Notes: a model not told the origin generated them from the letters alone. A stretch of 64,000 nucleotides of DNA from CAVVSD01 sp963750895 (GCA_963750895.1 CAVVSD010000006.1:620001-684000); one strand, 5' to 3'; positions 41,811 through 50,484 are shown, counted from the first letter of the stretch. Numbers and translations: made by a program.

Positions 41811-42680
41811 ATGGACCAGGAGCTCTACGACTACAGCCCGATCACCGAGCGGCCGCCGCTGCGCTGGCCGGACGGCAAGACGGTCGCGTTCCACCTCGTC
41901 ATGAACATCGAGCACTTCCGGCTCGACCTCCCCGCGACGAGCACCACGGGGGTCACCGTCGGGCTGGTCCCCGACGCGCTGAACTACGGGTGGCGCGACT
42001 ACGGCGTCCGCGTCGGCATCTGGCGCATGATCGACCTGCTCGACCGGCTCGGGATGCCGGCGAGCGTCAACCTCAACTCGGAGGTCTGCCGCCACTACCC
42101 GCAGATCATCGAGGCCGGGGTGCAGCGCGGCTGGGCGTGGCTCGGGCACGGCAAGACCAACTCGGTCATGCAGGCCGGGATGGACATCCACGAGGAGCGC
42201 GCGTTCCTGCGCGAGATGCACGCCGAGGTGCAGCAGGCGACGGGGACGAGCCCGAAGGGATGGCTCGGCCCGGCGCTGACGGAGACGTTCAACACCCCGG
42301 CACTCCTCGCGGAGCTCGGATACACGTACGTCATGGACTGGTGCAACGACGACCAGCCCTTCCCGCTGAACGTGCCCGGGATGATCTCGGTCCCGTACTC
42401 GATGGACATCAACGACATCACCCTGTTCGTGGGACGCAACCTCTCCGGCGACGACTACGTCCGCGCCGTCGTCGACACGCTCGACCAGCTCATCGAGGAC
42501 AGCGACCCCGACAACGGGCGCGTCATGGCGCTGCCCGTGCACCCGTTCGTGGTCAACACGCCCTCACGGCACCGGTACCTCGCCCGCGCGCTGCAGGAGA
42601 TCAGCGAGCGCGACGAGGTGTGGGTGACGACCAGCGACGCGATCGCCGACCACTACATCGCCACCAGGGAGGACACATGA
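41811..42680 (+). CDS. Polysaccharide deacetylase-fold hydrolase, allantoinase (PuuE)-like
   Basis: 289 residues from ATG 41811. NodB-like fold in the style of PuuE allantoinase: ITERPPLRWPDGKTVAFHLVMNIEHF, LNYGWRDYGVRVGIWRMIDLLDRLGMPASVNLNSEVC, WAWLGHGKTNS, GWLGPALTETFNTP and VMALPVHPFVVNTPSRH. PuuE-like enzymes open cyclic ureides or amides without the usual metal triad. The next gene overlaps by 4 nt and encodes a carbamoylsarcosine-amidase-like hydrolase, so the pair probably removes ring or ureido nitrogen in sequence. The exact substrate is unknown. Confidence 0.87.
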   Translation: MDQELYDYSPITERPPLRWPDGKTVAFHLVMNIEHFRLDLPATSTTGVTVGLVPDALNYGWRDYGVRVGIWRMIDLLDRLGMPASVNLNSEVCRHYPQIIEAGVQRGWAWLGHGKTNSVMQAGMDIHEERAFLREMHAEVQQATGTSPKGWLGPALTETFNTPALLAELGYTYVMDWCNDDQPFPLNVPGMISVPYSMDINDITLFVGRNLSGDDYVRAVVDTLDQLIEDSDPDNGRVMALPVHPFVVNTPSRHRYLARALQEISERDEVWVTTSDAIADHYIATREDT

Positions 42681-43351
42681 GTGACCTGGAGCAGCTCGCA
42701 CGCGAGCACCTCGCCGAGATGCGCGAGCGCCTCATGGCGCGCGGCTTCGGCGGGCGCATGGGCTTCGGGGAGCGCCCCGCCGTGCTCGTCGTCGACCTCA
42801 TCCGCGGGTTCACCGACGAGCGCTCCCCGCTCGCGTCGAACCTCGACGCGCAGGTCGCCAACACGCGCCGGATCCTCGAGGCCGCCCGCGCCGCCGGCGC
42901 GCCCGTGATCCTGAGCACGGTCTCCTACGACGCCGCGCTCGACGAGGCGGGCCGCTGGCAGCTGAAGGTGCCCAACAACGAGTGGCTCGTCGAGGGCTCG
43001 GAGTGGGTCGAGATCGACGAGCGGCTGGAGCGACAGCCCCGCGACATGCTGCTCGTGAAGAAGTACGCGTCGTGCTTCTTCGGCACCGATCTGCCCAGCC
43101 GCCTCACCAGCCGCGGCATCGACACGCTGATCATCACGGGGTGCACGACGAGCGGGTGCGTGCGCGCGAGCGCCGTCGACGCCTGCTCCTACGGCCTGCA
43201 CACCATCGTCGTCGAGGACGCCGTCGGCGACCGCGCGCCGCTCTCGCACCTCACGTCGCTGTTCGACATCGACGCGAAGTACGGGGACGTCACGACGACC
43301 GAGGCGGTCGTCGCCCACCTGGAGTCGGTGCGCGCGACGTCAGCGGCGTAG
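42677..43351 (+). CDS. Isochorismatase-fold amidohydrolase, N-carbamoylsarcosine amidase-like
   Basis: 224 residues from ATG 42677 with an ATGA overlap. The cysteine-hydrolase triad is visible: Asp in VLVVDLIRGFTDERSPL, Lys in LLVKKYASCFFGTDL, and the nucleophile Cys in LIITGCTTSGCVRASAVDAC. The N-terminal helix and FGERPAVLVVD style match N-carbamoylsarcosine amidohydrolases, which release CO2 and NH3 from a carbamoyl amine; RutB-type ureidoacrylate hydrolases have the same fold. It is the last gene of the plus-strand catabolic operon. Confidence 0.9.
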   Translation: MSDLEQLAREHLAEMRERLMARGFGGRMGFGERPAVLVVDLIRGFTDERSPLASNLDAQVANTRRILEAARAAGAPVILSTVSYDAALDEAGRWQLKVPNNEWLVEGSEWVEIDERLERQPRDMLLVKKYASCFFGTDLPSRLTSRGIDTLIITGCTTSGCVRASAVDACSYGLHTIVVEDAVGDRAPLSHLTSLFDIDAKYGDVTTTEAVVAHLESVRATSAA

Positions 43352-43408
43352 CGACAGCGCCTGCGTCGTCGCTCGTGACGTACCCCCGAGGCCGGGTAGG
43401 TCCAGGCC

Positions 43409-44389
43409 ATGCCTCCGCACGACATCGACGATCAGCTCACGTCCCATCTCACCGACGTGCACGCGATCGAGCTGCAGGCGCTGGAGCAGATGCGCCTCGC
43501 TCCCCGCGTCGCCGGCGACCGCTCGCTCGCGGCGATCTTCCTCGACCACTTCGACGAGACCGCAGGACACGAGCTGCTGGTGCGCGAGCAGCTCGAGCGA
43601 CGCGGCGCCAGGCCGTCGCTCGTGAAGGACGCAGCCGGGCGCGTCGGTGGCTGGGGCATGGTGCTGTTCGCCCGTCTGAACCCGGACGCGCCGGGCAAGC
43701 TGGCGATGCACGCGTACTCCTACGAGCACATGGAGCTCGCGGCCTATGAGCTCCTGCGACGCGTCGCCGACCGTGCCGGCGACGACGAGGTCGCCGATGT
43801 CGCGAGGCGCATCGGCGCCGACGAGCGAGCGATGGCCGACCGCCTCGCGGAGCGATGGGACGTCGCTGTCGACGCGTCGCTGCGCGCGAAGGACGCGGAG
43901 GCGACCGCGGAGGAGATCGTGAGGTACCTGCGCGACGCCCACGCGCTGGAGGCCCAGGCGATCCAGCTCCTGGAGGCAGGGCCGGCGATCGCGGGCTTCG
44001 ACGAGCTCGCGACGGTCTTCCGCGAGCATCTCGAGCAGTCCCGCGAGCATCAGCGCGCTGTCGACGAGCGGCTGAGGGAGCTCGGGGGGTCGCCGGGCCG
44101 GCTGCAGGCGCTGGCGCTGCGCGGCGGAGCGCTGAACCTGGGCGCCTTCTTCGGCGTCCAGCCCGACACGCCGGTGAAGCTCGCGGGCTTCGCCTACGCC
44201 TTCGAGGCGCTCGAGTGCGGCGCGTACGAGCTGCTCGGCCGCACCGCCCGGCGCGCGGGCGACACCGCGACCGCCGACCTCGCCGGCCGGATCCTCGCCG
44301 AGGAGCGCGTGGCGGCCGAGCGCGTCGCCGCGACGTGGGACGCCGCGGTCGACGCCCTGGTGCGCGAGCGTGCCGGCGTGACGGGATGA
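43409..44389 (+). CDS. Tandem-repeat ferritin-like (DUF892/YciE-type) protein
   Basis: 326 residues made of two homologous four-helix modules, residues ~1-150 and ~165-320. Each opens with a LTDVHAIELQALEQM / LRDAHALEAQAIQLL helix and continues with HFDETAGHELLVREQLERRG / HLEQSREHQRAVDERLRELGG and YEHMELAAYELL / FEALECGAYELL. The Glu/His positions resemble the DUF892 ferritin-like di-iron or stress proteins. Probable stress response role; metal binding is untested. It overlaps the following dehydrogenase gene by 4 nt. Confidence 0.82.
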   Translation: MPPHDIDDQLTSHLTDVHAIELQALEQMRLAPRVAGDRSLAAIFLDHFDETAGHELLVREQLERRGARPSLVKDAAGRVGGWGMVLFARLNPDAPGKLAMHAYSYEHMELAAYELLRRVADRAGDDEVADVARRIGADERAMADRLAERWDVAVDASLRAKDAEATAEEIVRYLRDAHALEAQAIQLLEAGPAIAGFDELATVFREHLEQSREHQRAVDERLRELGGSPGRLQALALRGGALNLGAFFGVQPDTPVKLAGFAYAFEALECGAYELLGRTARRAGDTATADLAGRILAEERVAAERVAATWDAAVDALVRERAGVTG

Positions 44390-45243
44390 CCGCCGAGACC
44401 GTCGCGGTGCTGGGCGCCGGCGGCACGATGGGCAAGGCGATGGCCCGCAACATCGCCCGTGCGGGGTTCGCCGTGCGCGCCTGGAACCGCACCCCGGAGA
44501 AGGCGCAGGACCTCGCCGGCGACGGCGCGGTGATCTGCGCGACGCCCGCCGAGGCCGCCGACGGCGCGACCGTCGTCGTGACGATGCTCTCCGACGCCGA
44601 GGCCGTCCTCGCCGCGGTCGACGGCATCGCCGCTCGCGGGACCGCGTGGCTGCAGATGAGCACGATCGGCCTCGACGGCATGGCCGCCTGCGCGGAGCTG
44701 GCGGAGCGGGACGGCCTCGTCCTCGTCGACGCGCCGGTGATGGGGACGAAGGCGCCGGCCGAGGCGGGCGAGCTCGTCGTGCTCGCGGGCGGGCCGCCCG
44801 GCGTGCGCGACCGCGTGCAGCCGCTGTTCGACGCGGTCGGCAGGAAGACCGTGTGGACCGGCGAGGCCGGCACGGCGAGCCGCACGAAGGTCGTCATGAA
44901 CACCTGGCTGGTCACGGTCGTGGAAGGGGCGGCGGAGACGCTCGCGCTGGCGGAGGGCCTGGGCGTCGATCCCACCCAGGTGCTCGGCCTCCTCGCCGGG
45001 GGCGCGCTGGACGCGCCCTACCTGCAGGCCAAGGGCGCGGCGATGATCCGGCGCGACTTCGAGCCGTCGTTCCGGCTGGCCCTCGCGGCGAAGGACGCGC
45101 GCCTCGCCGAGGACGCGGCGGCGGCCGCCGGGCTGGACCTGCCGCTGATCCGCACGATCCGCGCGAGGATGGACGAGGGCGCGGAGCGACACCCGGACGA
45201 GGACATGTCCGCGACGTTCCTCACGAGCGCGCCGCGCGGGTGA
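44386..45243 (+). CDS. Beta-hydroxyacid dehydrogenase (3-hydroxyisobutyrate dehydrogenase family)
   Basis: 285 residues from ATG 44386. Rossmann motif VLGAGGTMGKAMARNIARAGF, R40-containing WNRTPEKA for NADP preference, substrate loop LVDAPVMGTKAPAEAGELVVLAGG, and catalytic lysine in SRTKVVMNTWLVTVVEGAAETLAL. It should oxidise a beta-hydroxyacid or reduce a semialdehyde such as glyoxylate or succinic semialdehyde. The coupling with the ferritin-like gene gives no clear clue to substrate. Confidence 0.9.
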   Translation: MTAETVAVLGAGGTMGKAMARNIARAGFAVRAWNRTPEKAQDLAGDGAVICATPAEAADGATVVVTMLSDAEAVLAAVDGIAARGTAWLQMSTIGLDGMAACAELAERDGLVLVDAPVMGTKAPAEAGELVVLAGGPPGVRDRVQPLFDAVGRKTVWTGEAGTASRTKVVMNTWLVTVVEGAAETLALAEGLGVDPTQVLGLLAGGALDAPYLQAKGAAMIRRDFEPSFRLALAAKDARLAEDAAAAAGLDLPLIRTIRARMDEGAERHPDEDMSATFLTSAPRG

Positions 45244-45255
45244 GCGCCACCCGGG

Positions 45256-45993
45256 CTACGCGGACAGCGACTCGCCGGGCGCGAGCGTCACGACGCGCGT
45301 CGCCGGCGCCGCCGAGGCGACCTGGGCGGCGAACTGCACCGGCGGATCGCCCATCGCGCCGCCGTGGCGACGGCCCAGCCCGATCGGCAGGAACGTCCCC
45401 CAGTGGATGGGCACGGCGATCTCGGGCTCCACGAGCGCGACCGCCTTCGCCGCCTCGACGGGATCGAGGTGCCCGGGCCCCAGCGACGGGCCCCAGCCCC
45501 AGATCGGGACGAGCGCGACGTCGACCTCGCCCCGCAGCAGCTCCATCCGCGGGTGCAGCTCCGTGTCGCCGGCGAACCACACGCGGTCGGCCAGGTAGCC
45601 GACCGTCGCGGCCGGCTTCGCTCCCGGCCGCCGGCGCCCGTCGTGCCAGGCCTCCACGACACGGACGTTCGTGCCCGCGATCTCGACGCTGTCGCCCGCG
45701 GTGACCTCGCGCAGCTCGCCGAACCCCATCCCCTGCACCAGCCCGGCGGTGCCCGCCGGCACGACCGCGGTGGTCCGCGGACCGGCGAGCCGCCGCAGCG
45801 ACGGGCGGTCGAGATGGTCGTGGTGCGCGTGCGAGACGAGCACCGCGTCGAGCGGCCCGGGATCGGCCGGCGTCGGGACGTGCCGGCGCAGGTGCGCGAC
45901 CCGGTCGCGCAGCACCGGGTCGGTCAGCAGCCGCGCACCGCCCAGCTCGAGCAGCAGCGTCGCGTGGCCGACCCAGGTGACGCGGCGGGTCAC
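45256..45993 (-). CDS. MBL-fold metallo-hydrolase (UlaG-like)
   Basis: 245 residues from a GTG start (GTGA overlap with the BrkB-family gene). Metal site: SHAHHDHLDRPS (HxHxDH), FAGDTELHP (second-shell Asp) and VPIHWGTF (C-terminal His). Short strand-rich start TWVGHATLLLELGGARLLTDPVL is typical of UlaG/YtnP-like or NAPE-PLD-like hydrolases. Substrate unknown. It is the last of a three-gene minus-strand operon behind two membrane protein genes. Confidence 0.9.
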   Translation of the reverse strand: MTRRVTWVGHATLLLELGGARLLTDPVLRDRVAHLRRHVPTPADPGPLDAVLVSHAHHDHLDRPSLRRLAGPRTTAVVPAGTAGLVQGMGFGELREVTAGDSVEIAGTNVRVVEAWHDGRRRPGAKPAATVGYLADRVWFAGDTELHPRMELLRGEVDVALVPIWGWGPSLGPGHLDPVEAAKAVALVEPEIAVPIHWGTFLPIGLGRRHGGAMGDPPVQFAAQVASAAPATRVVTLAPGESLSA

Positions 45994-46790
45994 GCGCGTG
46001 CCCGGTGGGCGTCGACGCGCTCGGCGATGACCGCGCCCCCCGACGCGGCGATGACGAGCACGATCGCGACGGCGACCAGCCACGTCAGCAGCGCGAAGCC
46101 GATGCCGATCACCCCGAACTCCTGCGAGGACGAGGCGAGGATGTGGGGCATGAAGATGACCGACCAGATCCCGACGCCGGTCATCCCGACGGTGGACAGC
46201 ACCGCCGCCGGCGCCAGCCGCTGCCATCGCAGCCGCCGGCCCAGGAGCAGGTAGGGCGTCGCGAGCCACAGCACGCCCGAGAACGCGAGCGAGGCGATCG
46301 TGTCCAGGACGCCGCCGACGCCGCTGAGGACGGCCGGCCGCAGGGCGACGACCAGGCAGATCACGGCGAGCCAGGCGAGCGCCCACTTCGTGTTGCGCAG
46401 CCCGAGGGTCGGCAGGCCGAAGACCAGCTCGTAGAGGCGCTGCATCCCGCGCGCGAAGGACAGCGCCGAGACGAGCAGCAGCACGATCCCCAGCGCCGTG
46501 ACGCTCGAGTTCACCATGTCGTTGGAGGCGAACGCCTGTCGCACGGTGTCGGCGGACGAGCCCGACAGATCGAAGCGCTCGATGATCGCGTCCGCGAAGG
46601 ACCGGTTGCTGGGCAGGACCGACGCGTAGACGATGAGCAGGGGGATGAGGGCCGAGTAGCCGTACGCCGCGATCGCCATCGCGCGGTCGAAGCCCTGCAC
46701 CTGGATGAACCGCGCGAACCAGTCGCGACCGAACCGGACGACGACGCCGACCGGACCCGCCTCGAGCCGGCTCAGCGGCCCGGCTGTCAC
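45990..46790 (-). CDS. YihY/BrkB family inner-membrane protein
   Basis: 266 residues from a GTG start at 46790. Six predicted membrane segments with family landmarks: DRAMAIAAYGYSALIPLLIVYASVLP, SVTALGIVLLLVSALSFARGMQRLYELVFGLP, LRNTKWALAWLAVICLVV, FSGVLWLATPYLLLGRRLRWQRLAPAAVLSTVG. Family members have been proposed as transporters or virulence factors; no firm function. Couples by GTGA overlap at both ends (AI-2E family gene upstream, MBL gene downstream). Confidence 0.9.
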   Translation of the reverse strand: MTAGPLSRLEAGPVGVVVRFGRDWFARFIQVQGFDRAMAIAAYGYSALIPLLIVYASVLPSNRSFADAIIERFDLSGSSADTVRQAFASNDMVNSSVTALGIVLLLVSALSFARGMQRLYELVFGLPTLGLRNTKWALAWLAVICLVVALRPAVLSGVGGVLDTIASLAFSGVLWLATPYLLLGRRLRWQRLAPAAVLSTVGMTGVGIWSVIFMPHILASSSQEFGVIGIGFALLTWLVAVAIVLVIAASGGAVIAERVDAHRARA

Positions 46791-47875
46791 ACCTGGACCT
46801 GCCCCGGGCCGGGGTCGCGCTCGGCGGCCATCCGGGCGCGGCGCGGCGCACCGGCCTCGCGCAGCACGATCTTGATGACGGCGGCGAACGGCACGGCGAG
46901 GATCGCGCCGACCACGCCCAGCAAGGAACTGGCTATGAGCACGGAGACGATCGTCGTGAGCGGCGAGAGCTCCACGGCCTCCCGGTAGACGATCGGGTAC
47001 ACGATGTAGTTCTCGACCTGCTGGTAGACGAGCTGGATGATCAGCATCGCGATCGCCGCCTCGGTGCTCACGGTGAGCGCGACCGCCACGAGGATCACCG
47101 CGGCGACCGTCGCCCCGACCTGCGGGATCAGGTCGAGCAGGCCGGTGATGACCGCGAGCACCAGGGGGAAGGGCAGCCCGAACGCCCACGCCGACAATCC
47201 CGCCACGGTCGCTGCGACGAAGGAGATCGCGACGTTCCCGATGAGCGACGAGGACACGGCGGTGATCGAGTTCTCCACCACCGGGCGCCAGCGCTCCTCC
47301 GCGCGCCGCGGGGTGAAGCCGAAGAGCCAGTCGGTGATCGCCGGCCGCTCCATGAGCAGGAACAGGCAGAGGAACGTCAGCGTCACGAGCGACAGGATCG
47401 AGCCGAAGATGCCGCCGGCGATCCCGAGGATCGTCGTCGCCGTGTCGGGCAGGGCCTCCGCGAAATCCTTCAGGGCGTCGCGGACCTTGTCGTCGAAGTT
47501 CGCCGCGCTGGTCACGCTCTTGAACCAGTCGGTCTGCTGCAGCTCGTCCCAGTAGGTCGGCAGCGCCTGGGCGAACTCCTTGATCTGATCCCACACCGGC
47601 CCCGCGGTGACGAGGACGAGCGCGAACACCGAGGCGAACACCGCCGCGAGGACGACGAGCGCGGCGCGGCCGCGCTTCCAGCCGCGCTTGACGAGGGCGC
47701 CGACCACGGGGTCGAGTCCCAGGGCGAGCACGGCCGCCAGGAAGATCGAGATCAGGCTCCCGAGGGAGATGAGCGCGAGCGCGACCAGCAGGGCGATGCC
47801 GAGCAGGAGCATCACCGTCCGGACGGAGATGGAGACCTCGACGCGCTGCGGGGGACCTGCGGGTCCGTCGGTCAT
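46787..47875 (-). CDS. AI-2E family transporter
   Basis: 362 residues from ATG 47875. About eight predicted membrane helices, an extracytoplasmic loop at residues ~95-150 (KEFAQALPTYWDELQQTDWFK), and the family core FGLPFPLVLAVITGLLDLIPQVGATVAAV with the ENYIVYPIVYREAVELSPLTTIVSVLIASSLLGVVGAI C-terminal block. Members include proposed autoinducer-2 exporters and Na+/H+ antiporters, so the cargo is open. First gene of the operon with the BrkB-like and MBL genes. Confidence 0.92.
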   Translation of the reverse strand: MTDGPAGPPQRVEVSISVRTVMLLLGIALLVALALISLGSLISIFLAAVLALGLDPVVGALVKRGWKRGRAALVVLAAVFASVFALVLVTAGPVWDQIKEFAQALPTYWDELQQTDWFKSVTSAANFDDKVRDALKDFAEALPDTATTILGIAGGIFGSILSLVTLTFLCLFLLMERPAITDWLFGFTPRRAEERWRPVVENSITAVSSSLIGNVAISFVAATVAGLSAWAFGLPFPLVLAVITGLLDLIPQVGATVAAVILVAVALTVSTEAAIAMLIIQLVYQQVENYIVYPIVYREAVELSPLTTIVSVLIASSLLGVVGAILAVPFAAVIKIVLREAGAPRRARMAAERDPGPGQVQV

Positions 47876-48014
47876 GTCATCGGGAGCATGGTGGCCACGG
47901 CGGTCGGACCGTAGGTGCGGCGAGGATGACGTCGCCTCATCCCGATCGGGCGATGACCGGTCACACCGGGTGGAGCGATGGTTCCGGTGCACCCGAGCGA
48001 AGGAGCATGAGGGC

Positions 48015-48221
48015 ATGAGCCCCCGCGTGGAGATCCACGTCCGCGGTCCGGTCCGGATCGACGAGGCGCAGCGACTGGGACTGACCGCATCGGTCGCGCC
48101 TGCCGACACCGTCCTGCGAGGGACGCTGCGGGATCGCCCGGCGCTGCACGGCGTGCTCGACGCGCTGCACGCCCACGGGCTCGAGCTGGTCTCCGTCCGG
48201 CGTCTGCCGGGTGCGTCATGA
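48015..48221 (+). CDS. Small soluble protein, paralogue of the one at 50.2 kb
   Basis: 68 residues from ATG 48015, with AAGGAG 13 nt upstream. The sequence MSPRVEIHVRGPVRIDEAQRLGL, APADTVLRGTLRDRPALHGVLDALHAHGLELVSVRRLP matches the 50.2 kb protein over its whole length (shared pattern: IxVRGxV, GLxAxVAPxxTVLxGxLxD, LxxLxxxGLELVxxRRLP). The alternating beta-alpha-beta pattern suggests a small ferredoxin-like/ACT-like fold. Function unknown. ATGA overlap with the DUF6458 gene. Confidence 0.75.
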   Translation: MSPRVEIHVRGPVRIDEAQRLGLTASVAPADTVLRGTLRDRPALHGVLDALHAHGLELVSVRRLPGAS

Positions 48222-48415
48222 GCCTCGGCGTCAGCCTGTTCCTCATCGCCGTCGGCGCGATCCTGCACTGGGCGGTCACCGCCACGGTGTCGGGGATCGA
48301 CATCCAGGTCGTCGGGACGATCCTCATGATCGTCGGCGTCCTCGGCTTCCTCATCTCGCTCGCGCTGTACGTCTCCAGCCGCAACTCGGACCGGCCGGCG
48401 CCGCCGCCGCTCTGA
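48218..48415 (+). CDS. DUF6458 family two-helix membrane protein
   Basis: 65 residues. Two membrane helices, LFLIAVGAILHWAVTATVSGI and VVGTILMIVGVLGFLISLALYV, with an IDIQ turn between them: the layout of actinobacterial DUF6458 proteins. Overlaps the preceding small gene by 4 nt. No function known. Confidence 0.85.
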   Translation: MSLGVSLFLIAVGAILHWAVTATVSGIDIQVVGTILMIVGVLGFLISLALYVSSRNSDRPAPPPL

Positions 48416-48419
48416 TCGA

Positions 48420-49277
48420 TCAGGGGCGCACGATGCAGCGGAAGCCGATGTGGCTCGTCGAGGAGTCGACGGCCTCGCCCTGACGTGCCGCCGGGCGGTA
48501 GCGCAGGCAGTACGTCGGCGCGCACAGGTGCGAGCCGCCCTTGATGACGCGGCGCGGGATGTGCCCCCCGGGGTCCCCGTGGCAGGCCGCGACCTCCGCG
48601 TCGAAGGGGTCGGCGGTCCACTCCCAGACGTTGCCGGTCATGTCGTGCAGCCCGTAGCCGTTGGCGGGGAACGTGCCGACGGGGGAGGTGCCGCGGTGAC
48701 CACGCCAGGGGAACTCGCCCTGCCAGGTGTTCGCCATCCGCGGATCGGGCTCGTCGCCCCAGGCGTACGTCGCGCCCTCCAGGCCGCCGCGCGCCGCGAA
48801 CTCCCACTCCGCCTCGGTCGGGAGTGCCGCACCGGCCCACGCGGCGTAGGCCACGGCGTCCTCGTGCGCGATGTGCACGACCGGGTGGCGTGCGCGCGTG
48901 TAGGTGTCGCTGCCCGGGCCCTCCGGGCTGCGCCAGGACGCGCCCGGCACGTAGTCCCACCACCGCTTCCAGTCGTCCAGGGGCACCGGGCCGCGCGTGG
49001 GACGGAAGACGAGCGAGCCGGGGACCAGCATCTCGGGATCGGCATCGGGGTAGTCGGCGGCGTCGGGCACGCGCTCGGCCAGGGTGACGTGGCCGGTCTC
49101 GCGGACGAAGCGCCGGAACGCGGCGACGGTCACCGGCTGCGTGTCGATCCAGAACCCCGCGACCTCGACGCGCCGGATCGGGCTCTCCTCGGGGTAGAAG
49201 TCCTCGCTGCCCATGAGGAACGCGCCCGGCGCGATCCAGGTCATGCCCGCCCGGGGCGGCGCCTGCGTCTCAGACAT
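48420..49277 (-). CDS. Formylglycine-generating enzyme (sulfatase-modifying factor)
   Basis: 285 residues from ATG 49277 (GGGGAG ribosome site within the universal-stress gene, which it overlaps by 8 nt). FGE-sulfatase domain throughout: MTWIAPGAFLMGSEDFYPEESPIRRVEVAGFWIDTQPVT, LPTEAEWEFAARGG, NTWQGEFPW, GNVWEWTADPF. The active-site cysteine pair lies in GGSHLCAPTYCLRYRPAARQ, matching the C...C pair of Streptomyces coelicolor FGE. It converts the CxPxR cysteine of type I sulfatases to formylglycine with O2 and copper. The likely client is the arylsulfatase at 56.7 kb. Confidence 0.95.
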   Translation of the reverse strand: MSETQAPPRAGMTWIAPGAFLMGSEDFYPEESPIRRVEVAGFWIDTQPVTVAAFRRFVRETGHVTLAERVPDAADYPDADPEMLVPGSLVFRPTRGPVPLDDWKRWWDYVPGASWRSPEGPGSDTYTRARHPVVHIAHEDAVAYAAWAGAALPTEAEWEFAARGGLEGATYAWGDEPDPRMANTWQGEFPWRGHRGTSPVGTFPANGYGLHDMTGNVWEWTADPFDAEVAACHGDPGGHIPRRVIKGGSHLCAPTYCLRYRPAARQGEAVDSSTSHIGFRCIVRP

Positions 49278-50136
49278 CGGTGGACTCCCCCCGCGGGACG
49301 ATGACGACGGGACAGCGCGCGCCGTCGAGGATCCGCCGCGCGACCCCGCCGACGCCGACCGCATCGGGAGGACCATAGGCCCGCGAGCCGAGCAGCAGCA
49401 CGTCGGCGTGCTCGGACGCGCGCAGGAGCGCCTCGACAGGGTCGCCGACGAGCACGCTGGCGTCGGCGCCCGATCCGCCGGTCGCCGCCGCGATCGCCGG
49501 GCCCAGGATCGAGGAGGCGTCGCGGGCTCCCGGGAGGCGCTCGGCCTCCGGCGCGATCTCGCGGGCGATCTCGCGCGCCTCGTCGGCGTCCGGCGTGCCG
49601 GCGAGGACCATCACGACGTGCAGCGCAGCGCCCGCCGCCGCGGCGAGCCGCGTGGCCGCGCGCAGCGCCTCCCGGCCCTCGGGCGACGGCAGGACCCCGA
49701 CCGCGATCCGCGCGAGCGGCCGCGACGCGTGCTCCTTCGGAGCGACCGCGACGGGACAGGGGGCGCCGTCGACGACCCGCTCCGTCGTCCGCCCCAGAGC
49801 GATGTTCCCGTGCGCGCCCGCGCGCGAGGAGCCGAGCACCGCCAGCACGGGCCGCTCCGTCGCCAGGACGGCGTGCAGCCCCGCGGACGGGGACGGTGCG
49901 CCGAGCTCGCGGACCTCGACCCCGGCGCTCGGCAGCGTCGCGCGCATGCCGGCGACGACCCCTGCGCGCTCGGTCGCGTCCTCGAGGCGCGCGAACCGCT
50001 CGGGGACGCTGCCGCCCGGGCGGACGACCACCACGAGCAGCCTGGCCGCGAGCGCCTCCGCCGCGACGCGCCCGAGGGCGACCGGCGCGCGATCACCGGC
50101 ATCGGGATCGAAGGCACTGACGACGCTGCGCTCCAT
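49270..50136 (-). CDS. Tandem universal stress protein
   Basis: 288 residues from ATG 50136 (MERSVVSAFDPDAG); an in-frame ATG at 50166 would add ten residues. Two UspA-like modules: the first ends VLGSSRAGAHGNIALGRTTERVVDGAPCPVAVAP, the second VLLLGSRAYGPPDAVGVGGVARRILDGARCPVVIVP. These G-x2-G-x9-G(S/T/V) loops bind the ATP phosphates in ATP-type Usp proteins. Role in stress or stationary-phase adaptation is inferred from the family. It precedes and overlaps the FGE gene, so the two are co-transcribed. Confidence 0.9.
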   Translation of the reverse strand: MERSVVSAFDPDAGDRAPVALGRVAAEALAARLLVVVVRPGGSVPERFARLEDATERAGVVAGMRATLPSAGVEVRELGAPSPSAGLHAVLATERPVLAVLGSSRAGAHGNIALGRTTERVVDGAPCPVAVAPKEHASRPLARIAVGVLPSPEGREALRAATRLAAAAGAALHVVMVLAGTPDADEAREIAREIAPEAERLPGARDASSILGPAIAAATGGSGADASVLVGDPVEALLRASEHADVLLLGSRAYGPPDAVGVGGVARRILDGARCPVVIVPRGESTDV

Positions 50137-50230
50137 GGTGCGACGCACCGTACGCCCGACCCGCATGAACGCGTCTCATCCCTCCAGGGTGATGGCCGGT
50201 GACCCACCCCGTGCGCAGGATTGCGCCCTC

Positions 50231-50434
50231 ATGACGCTGAGCTACGAGATCCGGGTCCGTGGTCGCGTCGACGACCATCTCGCGCGCGAGCTCGGGCTCC
50301 GCGCGGACGTCGCGCCGGTCGAGACCGTCCTCAGCGGTGCGCTGGACGACCTCCAGGACGTGCTCGCCCAACTGCAGGATCTCGGGCTCGAGCTCGTGGA
50401 GATCCGTCGTCTGCCGTCGGAGGACGCCGGATAG
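50231..50434 (+). CDS. Small soluble protein, paralogue of the one at 48.0 kb
   Basis: 67 residues from ATG 50231. MTLSYEIRVRGRVDDHLARELGL, RADVAPVETVLSGALDDLQDVLAQLQDLGLELVEIRRLPSE. It aligns end to end with the 48.0 kb protein (see there), sharing VAPxxTVLxGxL and GLELVxxRRLP. The copies flank the FGE and universal-stress genes in the same orientation, pointing to a local duplication. Immediately downstream, 50 bp away, is the MalT-like regulator. Function unknown. Confidence 0.75.
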   Translation: MTLSYEIRVRGRVDDHLARELGLRADVAPVETVLSGALDDLQDVLAQLQDLGLELVEIRRLPSEDAG

Positions 50435-50484
50435 CTCGGACCCGGCGTGGACACGCCGAGGTCGCACGCTGTACGGTCCCGACG

